Notes: generated by a model from the sequence alone, not told the origin. Positions 18,460 through 27,634 are shown, counted from the first letter of the stretch. The stretch: 64,000 bases of DNA from Bifidobacterium thermophilum (GCA_000741495.1 JGZV01000004.1:248001-312000); one strand, 5' to 3'. Numbers and translations are program-made.

Positions 18460-19502
18460 CGCGGTCTCCTTCCGAGCGCGAGTCCCAGCACGACGGCGTA
18501 GTCGGCCGCGTGCACGGTCATGTTCTGGTCCTTGGCTTCTTGGGACAGTTCGAATGGTGCGAACGGGTCGGCGATTTTGACGACTTTGCCGATCGAACTG
18601 GCCAGTACCGGCGGCAGGCCGACGAGTACGGAGCCAGGGCCGGTGAGGAGGACTTCGGTGACTGGGGATTGTGCGTGCTGCTGGTCGTAGGAGTTGAGGG
18701 TGTTCCTGATGCCGACGACGAGCTGGGCGATGGTTTCGCGGATGGCTTCCTCGGCTTTTTCGAGTCGAGCGTCGCCGACCACGTTCTGCAGGCCGATGTG
18801 GCGTTTGATTTCGAGCGCTTGCTCGTAGGTGACGCCGATGGAGTTGGAGATGGCGTCGGTGACGTCGTCTCCGCCTGACGGTACGACGCGCATGTAGGCG
18901 AGTCGCGTGTGGTCGATGATGACGACGTCGGTGCTGTTGCCACCGATGTTGACGACTGCGGCCGCATGGTCGACGGCTTGCCCGCTGAACAAGCGGGCGA
19001 GTGAGAATGCGCTTGCGTCGATGGATTCGATGGTGACGCCTGCTTCTTCAACGGCTTGCGCGGTGTGTTCGACGCCGTTGCTGAGGGTGGCGACGATGAG
19101 CCCGTGCAGGAACGCTCCGCCTTGGGTTTCTTCACGCCGGATGGGTACGAAGTCGAGCAGGGATTCGTTGACGGGTAGCGCGATCTTGTCTTTTGCCTGG
19201 AACGGCAGGGTTTCGCGCAGCTCCGGCAGCGGCATTTCCGGGAAGCTTGCTTCGCGGAAGATCATGCGTCGGCTGGAATACACCATGTAGACGTCTTCTT
19301 TGGGCAGGTCGCCGTATTTGACCATGTTTTTGATGAGTCCGGTGACGGCGTTGCGGTTGGTGGCTTCGCCGTCGACGACTGCCCCGTGCGGCAGCGGTAG
19401 CATCTTGTATTTTTTGATGACCGGTTTGCTGGTGAATGGCTCCGCTATGGTTGCCGCACATATGGAGTCATTCGATATGGTCAGTGCCCCTATGGACTTC
19501 AT
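18456..19502 (-). CDS. pilM: PilM type IV pilus assembly ATPase-like protein
   Basis: PilM is an actin/FtsA-fold cytoplasmic protein that docks on the PilN N-terminus. The 348 residues show the actin-like phosphate-1 stretch VVNIGGNSTDVVIID, SGGDDVTDAISN, and a third conserved segment EVLLTGPGSVLVGLPP. The N-terminal TISNDSICAATI replaces the classical DIG start. Ribosome site GGAGGG. It is followed by pilN with a four-base overlap, the typical M-N-O order. Confidence 0.88.
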   Translation of the reverse strand: MKSIGALTISNDSICAATIAEPFTSKPVIKKYKMLPLPHGAVVDGEATNRNAVTGLIKNMVKYGDLPKEDVYMVYSSRRMIFREASFPEMPLPELRETLPFQAKDKIALPVNESLLDFVPIRREETQGGAFLHGLIVATLSNGVEHTAQAVEEAGVTIESIDASAFSLARLFSGQAVDHAAAVVNIGGNSTDVVIIDHTRLAYMRVVPSGGDDVTDAISNSIGVTYEQALEIKRHIGLQNVVGDARLEKAEEAIRETIAQLVVGIRNTLNSYDQQHAQSPVTEVLLTGPGSVLVGLPPVLASSIGKVVKIADPFAPFELSQEAKDQNMTVHAADYAVVLGLALGRRPR

Positions 19503-19526
19503 AGTCCCTCCTGTGTTCTCTTCCTT

Positions 19527-20417
19527 TTACGCGAGTCCGACCAGTTGCAGGTAGGCTTGCGCTATCGGCATGCCGAACAGTATGCCGACCCAGGCTCCGA
19601 TGACCATGGACGGTCCGAATGGTATGCCGCCATGGATGGTTACGCGCTTCGTTGCGAGTAGTATGCCGCTGATTGCACCTCCGATGATGAATGCGGCGAA
19701 TCCGCCGACGATGAGTTGTTGCCAGCCGAGCCATCCGAGGTTGAGTCCGATGAGCACGGCAAGTTTGACGTCTCCCATTCCCATGCCGCCTGGCCAGAGG
19801 AATCCGAGGAGCAGATAGAACAGTGCGAGCACTACTCCGGCGATGGCCGCCCGTCCGAGGGCCGGCCATAAGCCGGTCCCCCATGAGGCGAGGACCAGCA
19901 GGAGGAGTGTGACGATGATGGACGGGTAGATGATGACGTTGAGGATCTTGTGGAAGTCGAAGTCGATGAACGCGACGACGATGGACAACCACGCAAAGAA
20001 CAGGAGATCCGGCAGCATCCACAACGGGTAGGCGTGCCATGCGCCGCCGAGCACGACGGTGAGGGCGGCGAGCCCGCCGAGCAGTTCGACCGCCGGGTAG
20101 CGCCCGGAGATCGGCTGATGGCAGTGGCGGCATTTGGCGCGCAATACGAGCCACGAGATGAGGGGGATGTTGTCGTACCACACGATCTGCGCTTTGCAGT
20201 TCGGGCAGAAGCTGCGCTTGGGGTTGACGAGGCTGATATGGTTCGGCACCCGCCAGATGACCACGTTGAGGAACGAGCCGATTACGCAGCCGAGCACGAA
20301 CGCGAATACGGCAGCCACCACCGTGGTCACAGTATCACCGTAGGCGAGGGTACTCTCCCCCATGCTTTGCGCAGATACCGTGAGCATACGGAATGATGTT
20401 ACAAGTACCGGAGCCAT
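19527..20417 (-). CDS. pilD: Type IV prepilin peptidase PilD
   Basis: A membrane aspartic protease that cleaves prepilin leaders after Gly and methylates the new N-terminus. The N-terminal domain has the paired cysteines CPNC and CRHC (about residues 70-98) typical of the methylating form. The catalytic aspartates are in FIDFDFHKI and GMGMGDVKLA. About seven membrane helices, 296 residues. The start overlaps the stop of the large PilX-like gene by one base (TGATG), implying coupled translation. It should process all five prepilin-like proteins of the locus. Confidence 0.95.
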   Translation of the reverse strand: MAPVLVTSFRMLTVSAQSMGESTLAYGDTVTTVVAAVFAFVLGCVIGSFLNVVIWRVPNHISLVNPKRSFCPNCKAQIVWYDNIPLISWLVLRAKCRHCHQPISGRYPAVELLGGLAALTVVLGGAWHAYPLWMLPDLLFFAWLSIVVAFIDFDFHKILNVIIYPSIIVTLLLLVLASWGTGLWPALGRAAIAGVVLALFYLLLGFLWPGGMGMGDVKLAVLIGLNLGWLGWQQLIVGGFAAFIIGGAISGILLATKRVTIHGGIPFGPSMVIGAWVGILFGMPIAQAYLQLVGLA

Positions 20418-23035
20418 CAGATGCTCCCGTCCCTGGTGAGCTCACGGGTAAAGATGAAGCCGTTGGAGCCTGCGGTGGTCGGCCCGGGAACGACGGTGGT
20501 GGTGCCACCACTGCCGCCGCTAGGGCCTGACGAGTTGAATGCGACATCCGCGTTCCAGATTTGGGACTTGATGGCACGGCCGCGATAATCCTTGACGATG
20601 TAATCGGTACCAGCTGTGGCGCACTGTACAAGGGCGACAGCGGTACGACCGTCTGTTCTTGGATACGCTGCAGTGCCGTTGATGGTGTCGCCGGGGTAAA
20701 TTTCCGTCAGGCACTTACCACTGGCCGTTTGCAGGGTTCCTTTCTTGTACTGGTCAGATGCCTTGCTGCTGTATCGTGTGAAGTGCGTCGCAGCGGCCTC
20801 TGAATCGACGAGCTTCGGAGCGGTAAAAATACCAGACGATGACCATTCGGAGAACTGGTAGTACTTTTTCACTGCATTACCGTTATTGCCGACCCAGGTC
20901 CACAAGGTTGTCGGCACACCGTTGCCGTCAGGATCCTCGTTGTATTGCACAACATCGTTCTTCCACGGGAAGGCGTCTGGACCTGTTACAATGTTTTCAT
21001 TCTCAAGTTTTGTCTGTTTCTTATTATGCCGGTTCCTTGCTGTTCCGACATTTGCCTCTGTCGGACTGAGAGACGTAGCACAACCCGTTGCCTGATTGGT
21101 ATCCTTATCGCCGACCTTGTTGACGAATTCGGAGACATAACAATATGGGTTCCAATCGCCGGTTCCCACGTAGCAGGTGTCGCTGTACGCGTCATTGCCG
21201 TCGTTCGTGGCCATGAGGCAGTATCCTGATGTTTCGCTGACCAACTGATTGGTTGCGCGGCCGGACTCACCAGCTTGTCCAAAGGATGCGGTTGCATCCT
21301 CCGTAGCACCGCTGCCATCCCACCAACCGGTATTCGTCAAACGATTATGGTCCCATTTGGTAGACATGAGATAATGGTATTTACCGCTGGCGAAATCTTG
21401 ACTGAAGCCAGTGACACTACCACCGCTGAATCCACCGTTGTTAGGTAATAGCTCCTTCTTGGCATCCGAAAGATACAGATATTGTATTTTCGTGTCGCCA
21501 TCGCCGGATTGTGAATCCTGGATTCCGCCAAGCGAATATCCGGATTCCTCAGGCAAGCTGTCGAAAGAGCTTCGTTGATCAGCAGTAAGTTTCGACTTGA
21601 ATTGCGAAATATAATCACTCTTCTTTTTTACATTGTCGTTGAGATATCCGGCATTAATGAATCCGTTGTAGAACACCCACTTCTGATACTTATTGAGCAG
21701 ACTCTTTGAATCGGCCTTCTCGGCAATCTGCGCCTTATGGTCAGGATCGGTATAATAATCAGATTGATTATTCGGACCATACGAATTGCCGCACTTTTCC
21801 AGACGAGCAGGCATATCATCGGACGAGGTGATATCCACACCGGTCACGCACAAAGTCAGACGCGAAGTCGGGCGAATGCTGTTGTCTTTCCAATACACCC
21901 AATTGTTCAGGTTCTTATATGCACCATTCGACTGGCACTGTTCGGTATAGGTGTACTTGTCTTTGCCGCTGCTCGCTCCTGAGAAGTAGGCCTGTGGTAG
22001 AATAAGCAGAATTGAACCTTCCTTGGGAAGCGGGTCAGGGTCGGAGAGATTCACGATATCGTTGAGCGACAGATTGTCATTCAAGCGGAGGTCTCCTCGC
22101 GTCGTAGCCACCATACAGGTCTGGTTGGCGGGATTCATGACGCTGGAGCCATTGAGCTGCTTCGAATCGCTGTCTTTTACAGCATTGGAAAATGCCACTT
22201 CTCCCGATAGCACGGCATCTGCTGCAGTTCCAGGAGCGATGCTAACATCGCCCCATGTTGGCTGGGTCTTTCTACCAAAAATGCTGAACGGCGCCGCAGC
22301 ATAGAAGCCCATGCCTAGGCGGCCGCCGCCACCGCCGCTGACGGTTGGCGTGGTGATGGTTGTGGTGCTGCTGACGCCGAACTGGTAGACAGCCCACATT
22401 ACACGAATCGGCTTGATGCTAGTTGTACGGCCGCTTCCATAGCGGTTGAAGTATGCGCTTGAGGTTACCGCGGCATAGTTGATATCAGTGCCGCTGTTCA
22501 CTTGGCCTTTGGTAAGCGGAGTTGCAGACGTGGTGGTGGCGGGATTGTCTTTGTAGAACTGGATGGTGACGCTGTAGGTCCAGTTGCGGGTGGTGTAGTC
22601 GGCGGTTGATGCGGTGGATGTGGTTGAGGTGGTGTCGGACGCGTTGTTCAGCACGACTTTCACACCACTCGATGATGTGGCGTCAACTGTGTACTCGTCA
22701 TCCAGAGCCGCTTTGCTCGTGTCCGTGGTCGTGGACGGCAGCAGGCTGGACGATCCCCCGCTCGCTGCCTCGTCCTCAACCTCACGCAGGTAGCTCAGGC
22801 CGCTTTGCAAACCGTTCTCGGCCACTACGGCCGCCTGAGCGTTCTGCGTGTTCCTGCGGTACGGCGCGAATTGAGCGATGAGCACGCTCGCCACGAGCGT
22901 GGTGGTCACGATGAGGATCACCACGAAAATCAGCGCCATGAGCATGGCGACACCGGTTTCATTGCCGCGCATCATACGCCGCACCCGGTCGCCGACCCGT
23001 GATTCAACGTGCTTCCATAGCCATGACTGCTTCAT
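20417..23035 (-). CDS. Giant PilX-like minor pilin, candidate tip adhesin
   Basis: The N-terminus is cytoplasmic and basic, then GNETGVAMLMALIFVVIL with a long hydrophobic helix, then QNAQAAVVAENGLQSGLSYLRE, the pattern of PilX/GspK-like minor pilins. The remaining roughly 780 residues form a Cys-containing extracellular region. Segments such as SGKCLTEIYPGD...VALVQC...SQIW (to about residue 827), SGYCLMA and RLTLCVTG...YQKWVF (about 450) recall the Cys and QxW pattern of ricin-type beta-trefoil lectins; this is inference. At 872 residues it is far larger than normal PilX (about 170-200). The central part is less GC-rich than its neighbours. Ribosome site AAGGA; it sits between pilC and pilD. 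Confidence 0.7.
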   Translation of the reverse strand: MKQSWLWKHVESRVGDRVRRMMRGNETGVAMLMALIFVVILIVTTTLVASVLIAQFAPYRRNTQNAQAAVVAENGLQSGLSYLREVEDEAASGGSSSLLPSTTTDTSKAALDDEYTVDATSSSGVKVVLNNASDTTSTTSTASTADYTTRNWTYSVTIQFYKDNPATTTSATPLTKGQVNSGTDINYAAVTSSAYFNRYGSGRTTSIKPIRVMWAVYQFGVSSTTTITTPTVSGGGGGRLGMGFYAAAPFSIFGRKTQPTWGDVSIAPGTAADAVLSGEVAFSNAVKDSDSKQLNGSSVMNPANQTCMVATTRGDLRLNDNLSLNDIVNLSDPDPLPKEGSILLILPQAYFSGASSGKDKYTYTEQCQSNGAYKNLNNWVYWKDNSIRPTSRLTLCVTGVDITSSDDMPARLEKCGNSYGPNNQSDYYTDPDHKAQIAEKADSKSLLNKYQKWVFYNGFINAGYLNDNVKKKSDYISQFKSKLTADQRSSFDSLPEESGYSLGGIQDSQSGDGDTKIQYLYLSDAKKELLPNNGGFSGGSVTGFSQDFASGKYHYLMSTKWDHNRLTNTGWWDGSGATEDATASFGQAGESGRATNQLVSETSGYCLMATNDGNDAYSDTCYVGTGDWNPYCYVSEFVNKVGDKDTNQATGCATSLSPTEANVGTARNRHNKKQTKLENENIVTGPDAFPWKNDVVQYNEDPDGNGVPTTLWTWVGNNGNAVKKYYQFSEWSSSGIFTAPKLVDSEAAATHFTRYSSKASDQYKKGTLQTASGKCLTEIYPGDTINGTAAYPRTDGRTAVALVQCATAGTDYIVKDYRGRAIKSQIWNADVAFNSSGPSGGSGGTTTVVPGPTTAGSNGFIFTRELTRDGSI

Positions 23036-23132
23036 TGCCGCGGTCCTTCCCTCAGGTTCCTCGTATTTCTCGTGTAGTGGTTCGTTTGCTTATCGTGGGG
23101 TAGTTCGGTTGGCTTGTGCGCCGCCGTGCAGG

Positions 23133-24392
23133 TCAGGATGCCATGCTGTTCATGGCGTCGAACATGTGGAACATCGGCAGGTACAGGGCGACGACCATGA
23201 AGCCGACAACAACACCAAGAATGCAGATCATGATTGGTTCGAGCAGCGAGGTGAGCTGCTTGGCGATGCTCTGGACTTCGTCCTCGTAGGCTTTGCCGGC
23301 GCTTTCCACCATCTGGTCGATGGCACCGGAATCCTCGCCGATGGAAACCATTTGCACGAGCATCTGTGGGAACACCGGTTCCCTACCCATGCTGTCTGCC
23401 AAACGGTAGCCTTTCTCCACGTCTGCGGAAATACGGATGGAGGCGGTTTCGATGGCGTAGTTGCCGGACGTCTTACCGACAATGTTGAGCGCCTCGAGGA
23501 TTGGTACGCCGGATCGCAGCATGGAGGAGAAGTTGCGGCAGAAGCGGCTCAATGCGACCGCCGTGTTCAACTGGCCGAACACGGGAACGCGCAGTTTGAA
23601 CGGCTCCCACCAGCTGCGGATATAATCCTTGTTGCGGTTCTGCCGCCAATAGATCGAGAATCCGAAGATTGCGACAAGCAACAGCGGAATGACGATTGGC
23701 GCGGCCTTGCCCATCGCAACCAACACCATGGTCAGGGCCGGCAGTTGGGCACCCATGGACTCATACATGGAAGCGAAGCTCGGCACGATGGTGAGCAGCA
23801 TGACGCCGACCAGGATGAACGCGATGACGAGCACGATGACCGGGTATGCCATAGCGGATTTGATCTGGCCTTGGAGCCGGACGTCGGATTCGAAGTTGTC
23901 GGCCACGGTTTTCAGCGAGTCGTCCAGGAAGCCGCCAGCTTCACCGGCGCTGACCATGTGGATCATGATGGGCGGGAAAATGTCACCGCTCTGACTCATG
24001 GCGTCGGAGAAGGAGCTACCGCTTTCGATGAGGCTCGCGCAGGAGCGGAGCGCGTCGCGCAGCTGCTGGTTGCGGGTCTGTTCGGTGACGATATTAAGGG
24101 CGCGAATCAAAGAGACGCCCGCGCCGACCATGGTGGCGAGCTGGCGCGCCATGACGGCGAAGTCTTTTTTCGACGGGTAACGTTTGAAGCCTGGGATTTC
24201 GAGGTTCTTGTTCAAGCCTGACGCTTGGGTGGGATCGACCACGTTGAGTGGGACCAGCCCGAGTTTCTGGATGCGTCCGATCGCCTGGTCGAGTGTCATC
24301 GCCTCGACAGTGCCTTTGGTTTTCGTAGTGCCATCAACACTGATGGCCTCATACTTCCACTGCACCGGTTTTGCTGCAACTTCTGCTGGCAT
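23133..24392 (-). CDS. pilC: PilC type IV pilus platform protein
   Basis: A polytopic membrane protein of the GspF/PilC family on which the PilB and PilT motors act. Two T2SSF domains are visible (about residues 75-200 and 275-400), each ending in membrane helices. Motifs include MARQLATMVGAGVSLIRAL, SAGEAGGFLDDSL, CRNFSSMLRSGVPILEAL and SIGEDSGAIDQMVE. 419 residues is the typical length. Ribosome site AAGGGAG. It lies about 190 bp after the pilA1 terminator hairpin, so it is probably expressed by read-through or from an unseen promoter. Confidence 0.96.
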   Translation of the reverse strand: MPAEVAAKPVQWKYEAISVDGTTKTKGTVEAMTLDQAIGRIQKLGLVPLNVVDPTQASGLNKNLEIPGFKRYPSKKDFAVMARQLATMVGAGVSLIRALNIVTEQTRNQQLRDALRSCASLIESGSSFSDAMSQSGDIFPPIMIHMVSAGEAGGFLDDSLKTVADNFESDVRLQGQIKSAMAYPVIVLVIAFILVGVMLLTIVPSFASMYESMGAQLPALTMVLVAMGKAAPIVIPLLLVAIFGFSIYWRQNRNKDYIRSWWEPFKLRVPVFGQLNTAVALSRFCRNFSSMLRSGVPILEALNIVGKTSGNYAIETASIRISADVEKGYRLADSMGREPVFPQMLVQMVSIGEDSGAIDQMVESAGKAYEDEVQSIAKQLTSLLEPIMICILGVVVGFMVVALYLPMFHMFDAMNSMAS

Positions 24393-24490
24393 CGGTACTC
24401 CCTTGTTCGGCTTCGATACGCGTCAGTCCGGCCCGTCCCCGCGGTACCGGCACATCTGGTTTATGTTGTGTGATTGGTGAATGGAAACGT

Positions 24491-24535
24491 GTAAGCGGTC
24501 TGTGCGGACCTGCTTGGTCTGCACAGACCGCTTAC
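24491..24535 (-). terminator. Strong hairpin after pilA1
   Basis: The arms at 24491-24505 and 24521-24535 are perfectly complementary over 15 bp, and the 15-nt loop can pair further. It lies 50 bp beyond the pilA1 stop on the minus strand, before pilC. It probably ends or stabilises an abundant pilin mRNA while letting some transcription into pilC. No long T run follows. Confidence 0.7.
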
Positions 24536-24584
24536 TCGGTGAGTCTCAGACTAGTCAACGGCTATACCGCCAACTGTTCTATGC

Positions 24585-25058
24585 TCAGTTATGGGAAACA
24601 CTGCCGACCGAGGAATCATAGTAATAGGTCTTCAAGCTATCGTCATTCCCGTTGGTACCGACGATAACATACTTGTTATGCGCGTCATCGAAAGTGAACG
24701 TCAACGTTACACCCTTGGAAAGGGTAATCTTATTCCCGTCGATTTCGCAGACAGGCATGGCGGTAGCATTAGTAGCATAGGCGCAGGTGTAGGGGCCGGA
24801 ACCGGAAGCACCAGCGCCGGAAACAGTAAGGTTATACTTACCGCCATTGGTTGTCGTAGCGGACTCGACCACGAGGCTGGCGTTCTTGACGTCGGACTCG
24901 GTGGAGCCGTTCCAAGCGGACTTGCGCTGGTTGAGGTAAATCGGGACAGCGATGGCGGCGAGGATGCCGAGGATGATGACGACGACGAGAAGCTCGACCA
25001 GGGTGAAGCCCTTTTCATTGTCGGCGCGACGCTTCAAAGCCTTCTGTACGCTCTTCAT
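24585..25058 (-). CDS. pilA: Type IV pilin PilA1 (prepilin)
   Basis: A major-pilin candidate. The start at 25058, with ribosome site AAGGAA, gives the leader MKSVQKALKRRADNEKG, cleaved before the mature Phe of FTLVELLVVVIILGILAA. The Glu at mature position 5 is present. The hydrophobic helix is followed by a globular domain with a Cys pair (CAYATNATAMPVC). 157 residues. It has its own promoter candidate (25176-25203) and is bracketed by two strong hairpins. The first about 50 residues nearly match PilA2, while the rest diverges. Confidence 0.94.
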   Translation of the reverse strand: MKSVQKALKRRADNEKGFTLVELLVVVIILGILAAIAVPIYLNQRKSAWNGSTESDVKNASLVVESATTTNGGKYNLTVSGAGASGSGPYTCAYATNATAMPVCEIDGNKITLSKGVTLTFTFDDAHNKYVIVGTNGNDDSLKTYYYDSSVGSVSHN

Positions 25059-25175
25059 TGTGTGTTCCTTCCACTCCGGCTGCCACGTGGCAGCCACTTT
25101 TGGACTACGCAGACCCAACGTCGGATATGCGCTCCGGACTCTCGCCCGTTCAGCTCGTCAATGCTGATGGTTATG

Positions 25176-25203
25176 AATATAGCAGTTTTGCAAACGATGT
25201 CAT
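25176..25203 (-). promoter_or_regulatory. Promoter of pilA1
   Basis: On the minus strand, ATGACA (five of six to TTGACA), a 16-bp spacer and TATATT (five of six to TATAAT) lie about 120 bp upstream of the pilA1 start, leaving an untranslated leader of roughly 110 nt. It sits just downstream of the pilW terminator hairpin. Confidence 0.55.
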
Positions 25204-25290
25204 CGGCGTGTCGCGCATCGAACGTTTGACGTTTTCCTTTTCAACCACCTTTCGGCGTGTCTTTCCGGCCAGTTTCGCAAACACCCAGAC

Positions 25291-25335
25291 ATAGCGCGTC
25301 CCGTCTGCGGCATTTTGCAGGTGGGGACGCGCTAT
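25291..25335 (-). terminator. Hairpin after pilW
   Basis: The arms at 25291-25302 and 25324-25335 form a perfect 12-bp stem, with additional CTGC/GCAG pairing inside the loop. It lies just after the pilW stop on the minus strand and separates the pilA2-V-W unit from pilA1. Confidence 0.65.
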
Positions 25336-25359
25336 GCGAAGAAGCGTTGTCACTTACGA

Positions 25360-26046
25360 TCACGGACAATGCTTGGCAATCGTCCAATCAGGATCAGCAC
25401 CGGCATTGCCTACGGGGAACCGGCTCACAGTATTGCTGGTCACCGCCTGTCCGCCAGCATAGCCTCCGACAACAGGCGCAAAGGTAACGGCATTGGTTGT
25501 TGAGTCCAACGTGAACATCTTCTGCCGGTATATGCCGGATGCAGATGTCGGAGCCGCACTCTCATTATTGAACAAGGATGACAGGAGCGCGCCACGATCA
25601 GTGAACGCACTGACTGTCTCGTCACGCGACTGCCATTTCAACGTGCCGTAGGTATTCACAGTGTCTCCGGACCATGTGGCAGGTGTGTAAGTCAAGGCGA
25701 TACACTGACCTACCCCCGTAGTGCCCACATTGGCTTTGGTCGCCGCTTCACCGGGAATATAGAGTGTCAAGATATCCCCAGACGGGTCGACTGCAGCGTC
25801 GGATGCGTACCGCACCATGCGCTCTATACGTTGAGAAGCGGTTGTCATGGAGCTGCTCGAAACCGACCTCAGCCGGCTTGCGGTTGTCGCACGCGTAAAG
25901 GAAACCACCGAAGCGACGAACATCGAGGAGAACAGCATGAAAATCCCCAAAGACACCATCATCTCAACCAAAGTCATACCGCTCTCGCCCCGGTTGACCC
26001 GCCGCACATGGATGCGCAGCAACGATGCCAGACTTCGCTTACCCAT
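25360..26046 (-). CDS. PilW-like minor pilin
   Basis: The start at 26046 has a clear GGAGGG ribosome site, preferred to an ATG eight codons upstream that overlaps the pilV stop. The leader is processed at NRGESG before MTLVEMMVSLGIFMLFSS, with Glu at mature position 5. This is followed by SSSSMTTASQRIERMVRY, typical of PilW/ComGF-like minor pilins, and a beta-rich domain. 228 residues. It probably joins PilV and the PilX-like protein in a priming or tip complex; the letter names reflect family pattern only. Confidence 0.82.
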   Translation of the reverse strand: MGKRSLASLLRIHVRRVNRGESGMTLVEMMVSLGIFMLFSSMFVASVVSFTRATTASRLRSVSSSSMTTASQRIERMVRYASDAAVDPSGDILTLYIPGEAATKANVGTTGVGQCIALTYTPATWSGDTVNTYGTLKWQSRDETVSAFTDRGALLSSLFNNESAAPTSASGIYRQKMFTLDSTTNAVTFAPVVGGYAGGQAVTSNTVSRFPVGNAGADPDWTIAKHCP

Positions 26047-26070
26047 GGCTTTCCCTCCATTCGCATTCAT

Positions 26071-26829
26071 TCAGATCGCCTTATCTTCATTCGGGTCAAT
26101 CAGTCGGGACGTCGCGTAGACGCAGGTTTTTGTCGAACCACCGACGTCAGGCCAGGTGACCGCGACCATCACCCGCAGCATAGGAATATACTTAACTGTG
26201 CCATTGTTGAATGGTGCGATCGGCATATCGGTATTCGACCACACTTGCGACGACACATCGGCAGAGCCGGATCGCAGACCACCGGTCGGCAATCCCAACG
26301 CACTGGCGGACTTGCACGCCGCCGTGCCCTGCTTGCGATAGCACTTGCCCAGCACGGTGTACACGGTGAAGGTACCGCTACGGGATTCCTCAGGTTGCGC
26401 CGTGCGTTTGACTGTTACGCCACCGGTATCGGACGTGGAATCCGACTGGTAGAACAGATCCATATCGTCAGCGGACACCGCACCCAAATCTGAGACGGCC
26501 TTCCACGCTGCTTTGGATTCGCTCTCCTTGACACCTTTGACCAAGGTCTGGGCATAATCCTGAGGTTTATTCGACCCCAACAACGCTTCAGCCTGTTCCA
26601 GCGAGCCGTTGGCGATATTCACTGCGGCAGCGCGTTGCTGCTGAGCGTGAGAGGTGTGAATGGCAGTGATGGTGAACTGCGCTGCAGCCAGACCGGCCAC
26701 CAATACCAAGGCAATGGATACGATGACCTCGATCAGAGTAAAACCCCGCTCATTCCGCCACCGTTTGCGGGCACGTCTGCCGAGTGCCCTGATTCTGGAT
26801 ATCGATGACGACTGCTGATCCATCACCAT
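26071..26829 (-). CDS. PilV-like minor pilin
   Basis: The frame extends upstream, but an ATG at 26829 with GAGGAG five bases before it gives MVMDQQSSSISRIRALGR; a second ATG two codons in is possible. The cleavage site is WRNERG before FTLIEVIVSIALVLVAGLA, with Glu at position 5. The downstream sequence (NIANGSLEQAEALLGS) matches PilV/GspI-like minor pilins. About 252 residues, with two cysteines in GKCYRKQGTAACK. It sits between pilA2 and pilW. Confidence 0.82.
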   Translation of the reverse strand: MVMDQQSSSISRIRALGRRARKRWRNERGFTLIEVIVSIALVLVAGLAAAQFTITAIHTSHAQQQRAAAVNIANGSLEQAEALLGSNKPQDYAQTLVKGVKESESKAAWKAVSDLGAVSADDMDLFYQSDSTSDTGGVTVKRTAQPEESRSGTFTVYTVLGKCYRKQGTAACKSASALGLPTGGLRSGSADVSSQVWSNTDMPIAPFNNGTVKYIPMLRVMVAVTWPDVGGSTKTCVYATSRLIDPNEDKAI

Positions 26830-27000
26830 TGGTTCTCCTCTGTTTCGCCGACTCTGGACTCCGTGGCCGGCGCCTATGCGTGCCACAGAAATAGCCCTGA
26901 ACGTCATTATATCGGCTGGTTTTCCGCACCCCAGCGCCAAACAATGAGACCATGCCATTCCCCGCATCACATGGTGTAACGTTTGACTCCATAACGCACA

Positions 27001-27045
27001 AGGCCCCGCGCAGCAACGCCTGACAGCATTCCCGCGCGGGTCTTG
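27001..27045 (-). terminator. Hairpin after pilA2
   Basis: The arms at 27001-27012 and 27035-27045 pair through AAG/CTT plus a 7-bp GC stem with one mismatch. It lies about 20 bp after the pilA2 stop, analogous to the hairpin after pilA1, and probably separates abundant pilin mRNA from pilV. Confidence 0.5.
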
Positions 27046-27065
27046 ACACGACACGCCGATACCGC

Positions 27066-27536
27066 TCACGGAGTTTTCGGCCGCCACTTCGTCGTGCCAG
27101 TGGAACCGTAATAATAATAGTGGTAGTTATCACCAATACCATCGTTCCAACCATCAACTGTCATGTATTTGCCTGGGACATTGATAGTCACCTGTACCTT
27201 GTTTCCACTGGAAATCGTTACGGTATTCTTGCCGATCTTCCCGGCATTACCTTGAGTGAACGTGCAGTCGGTATTCGAGCACGATTCGCCGCCGGACATG
27301 GTGATTTTGCTATAGTCGCCCTTCTCATCGGCGAGCGCCGTTTCCATCACCATCGAGATATTGCGCACATCCGACTCCACCGAGCCCCGCCAAGCCGCCT
27401 TGCGCTGGTTCAAGTAGATCGGCACCGCAATGGCAGCCAGAATACCGAGAATAATAACCACAACCAGCAGCTCAACCAGGGAAAAACCTGACTCGCCGCG
27501 GCTCCTGCGTCGCAACGCCTGTTTCACGCACCGCAC
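27066..27536 (-). CDS. Type IV pilin PilA2 (prepilin)
   Basis: A second major-pilin-like protein. The start codon is GTG at 27536, eight bases after GGAGG, giving the leader MRCVKQALRRRSRGESG; an upstream GTG at 27545 overlaps the ribosome site and is less likely. The mature protein begins FSLVELLVVVIILGILAA with Glu 5. The C-terminal domain has a Cys pair (CSNTDC) and ends in a Tyr-rich strand (NYHYYYYGS). About 156 residues. It is first in the minus-strand pilus operon, with a TATACT -10 candidate upstream. The N-terminal helix matches PilA1 at protein level, but codons differ widely. Confidence 0.92.
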   Translation of the reverse strand: MRCVKQALRRRSRGESGFSLVELLVVVIILGILAAIAVPIYLNQRKAAWRGSVESDVRNISMVMETALADEKGDYSKITMSGGESCSNTDCTFTQGNAGKIGKNTVTISSGNKVQVTINVPGKYMTVDGWNDGIGDNYHYYYYGSTGTTKWRPKTP

Positions 27537-27628
27537 CGTGAACACCTCCGAAACTCACCGCCCTGTGTATGTAGTCAGGGCAACAACACCACCCTCCGCT
27601 ACCGTTGGACGGGGGTATGAACTCTTTC

Positions 27629-27634
27629 AGTATA
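27629..27634 (-). promoter_or_regulatory. -10 candidate for pilA2
   Basis: TATACT on the minus strand, about 93 bp upstream of the pilA2 GTG. No good -35 hexamer is seen at 16-18 bp. It lies in the 286-bp divergent region shared with pilB. Confidence 0.4.
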
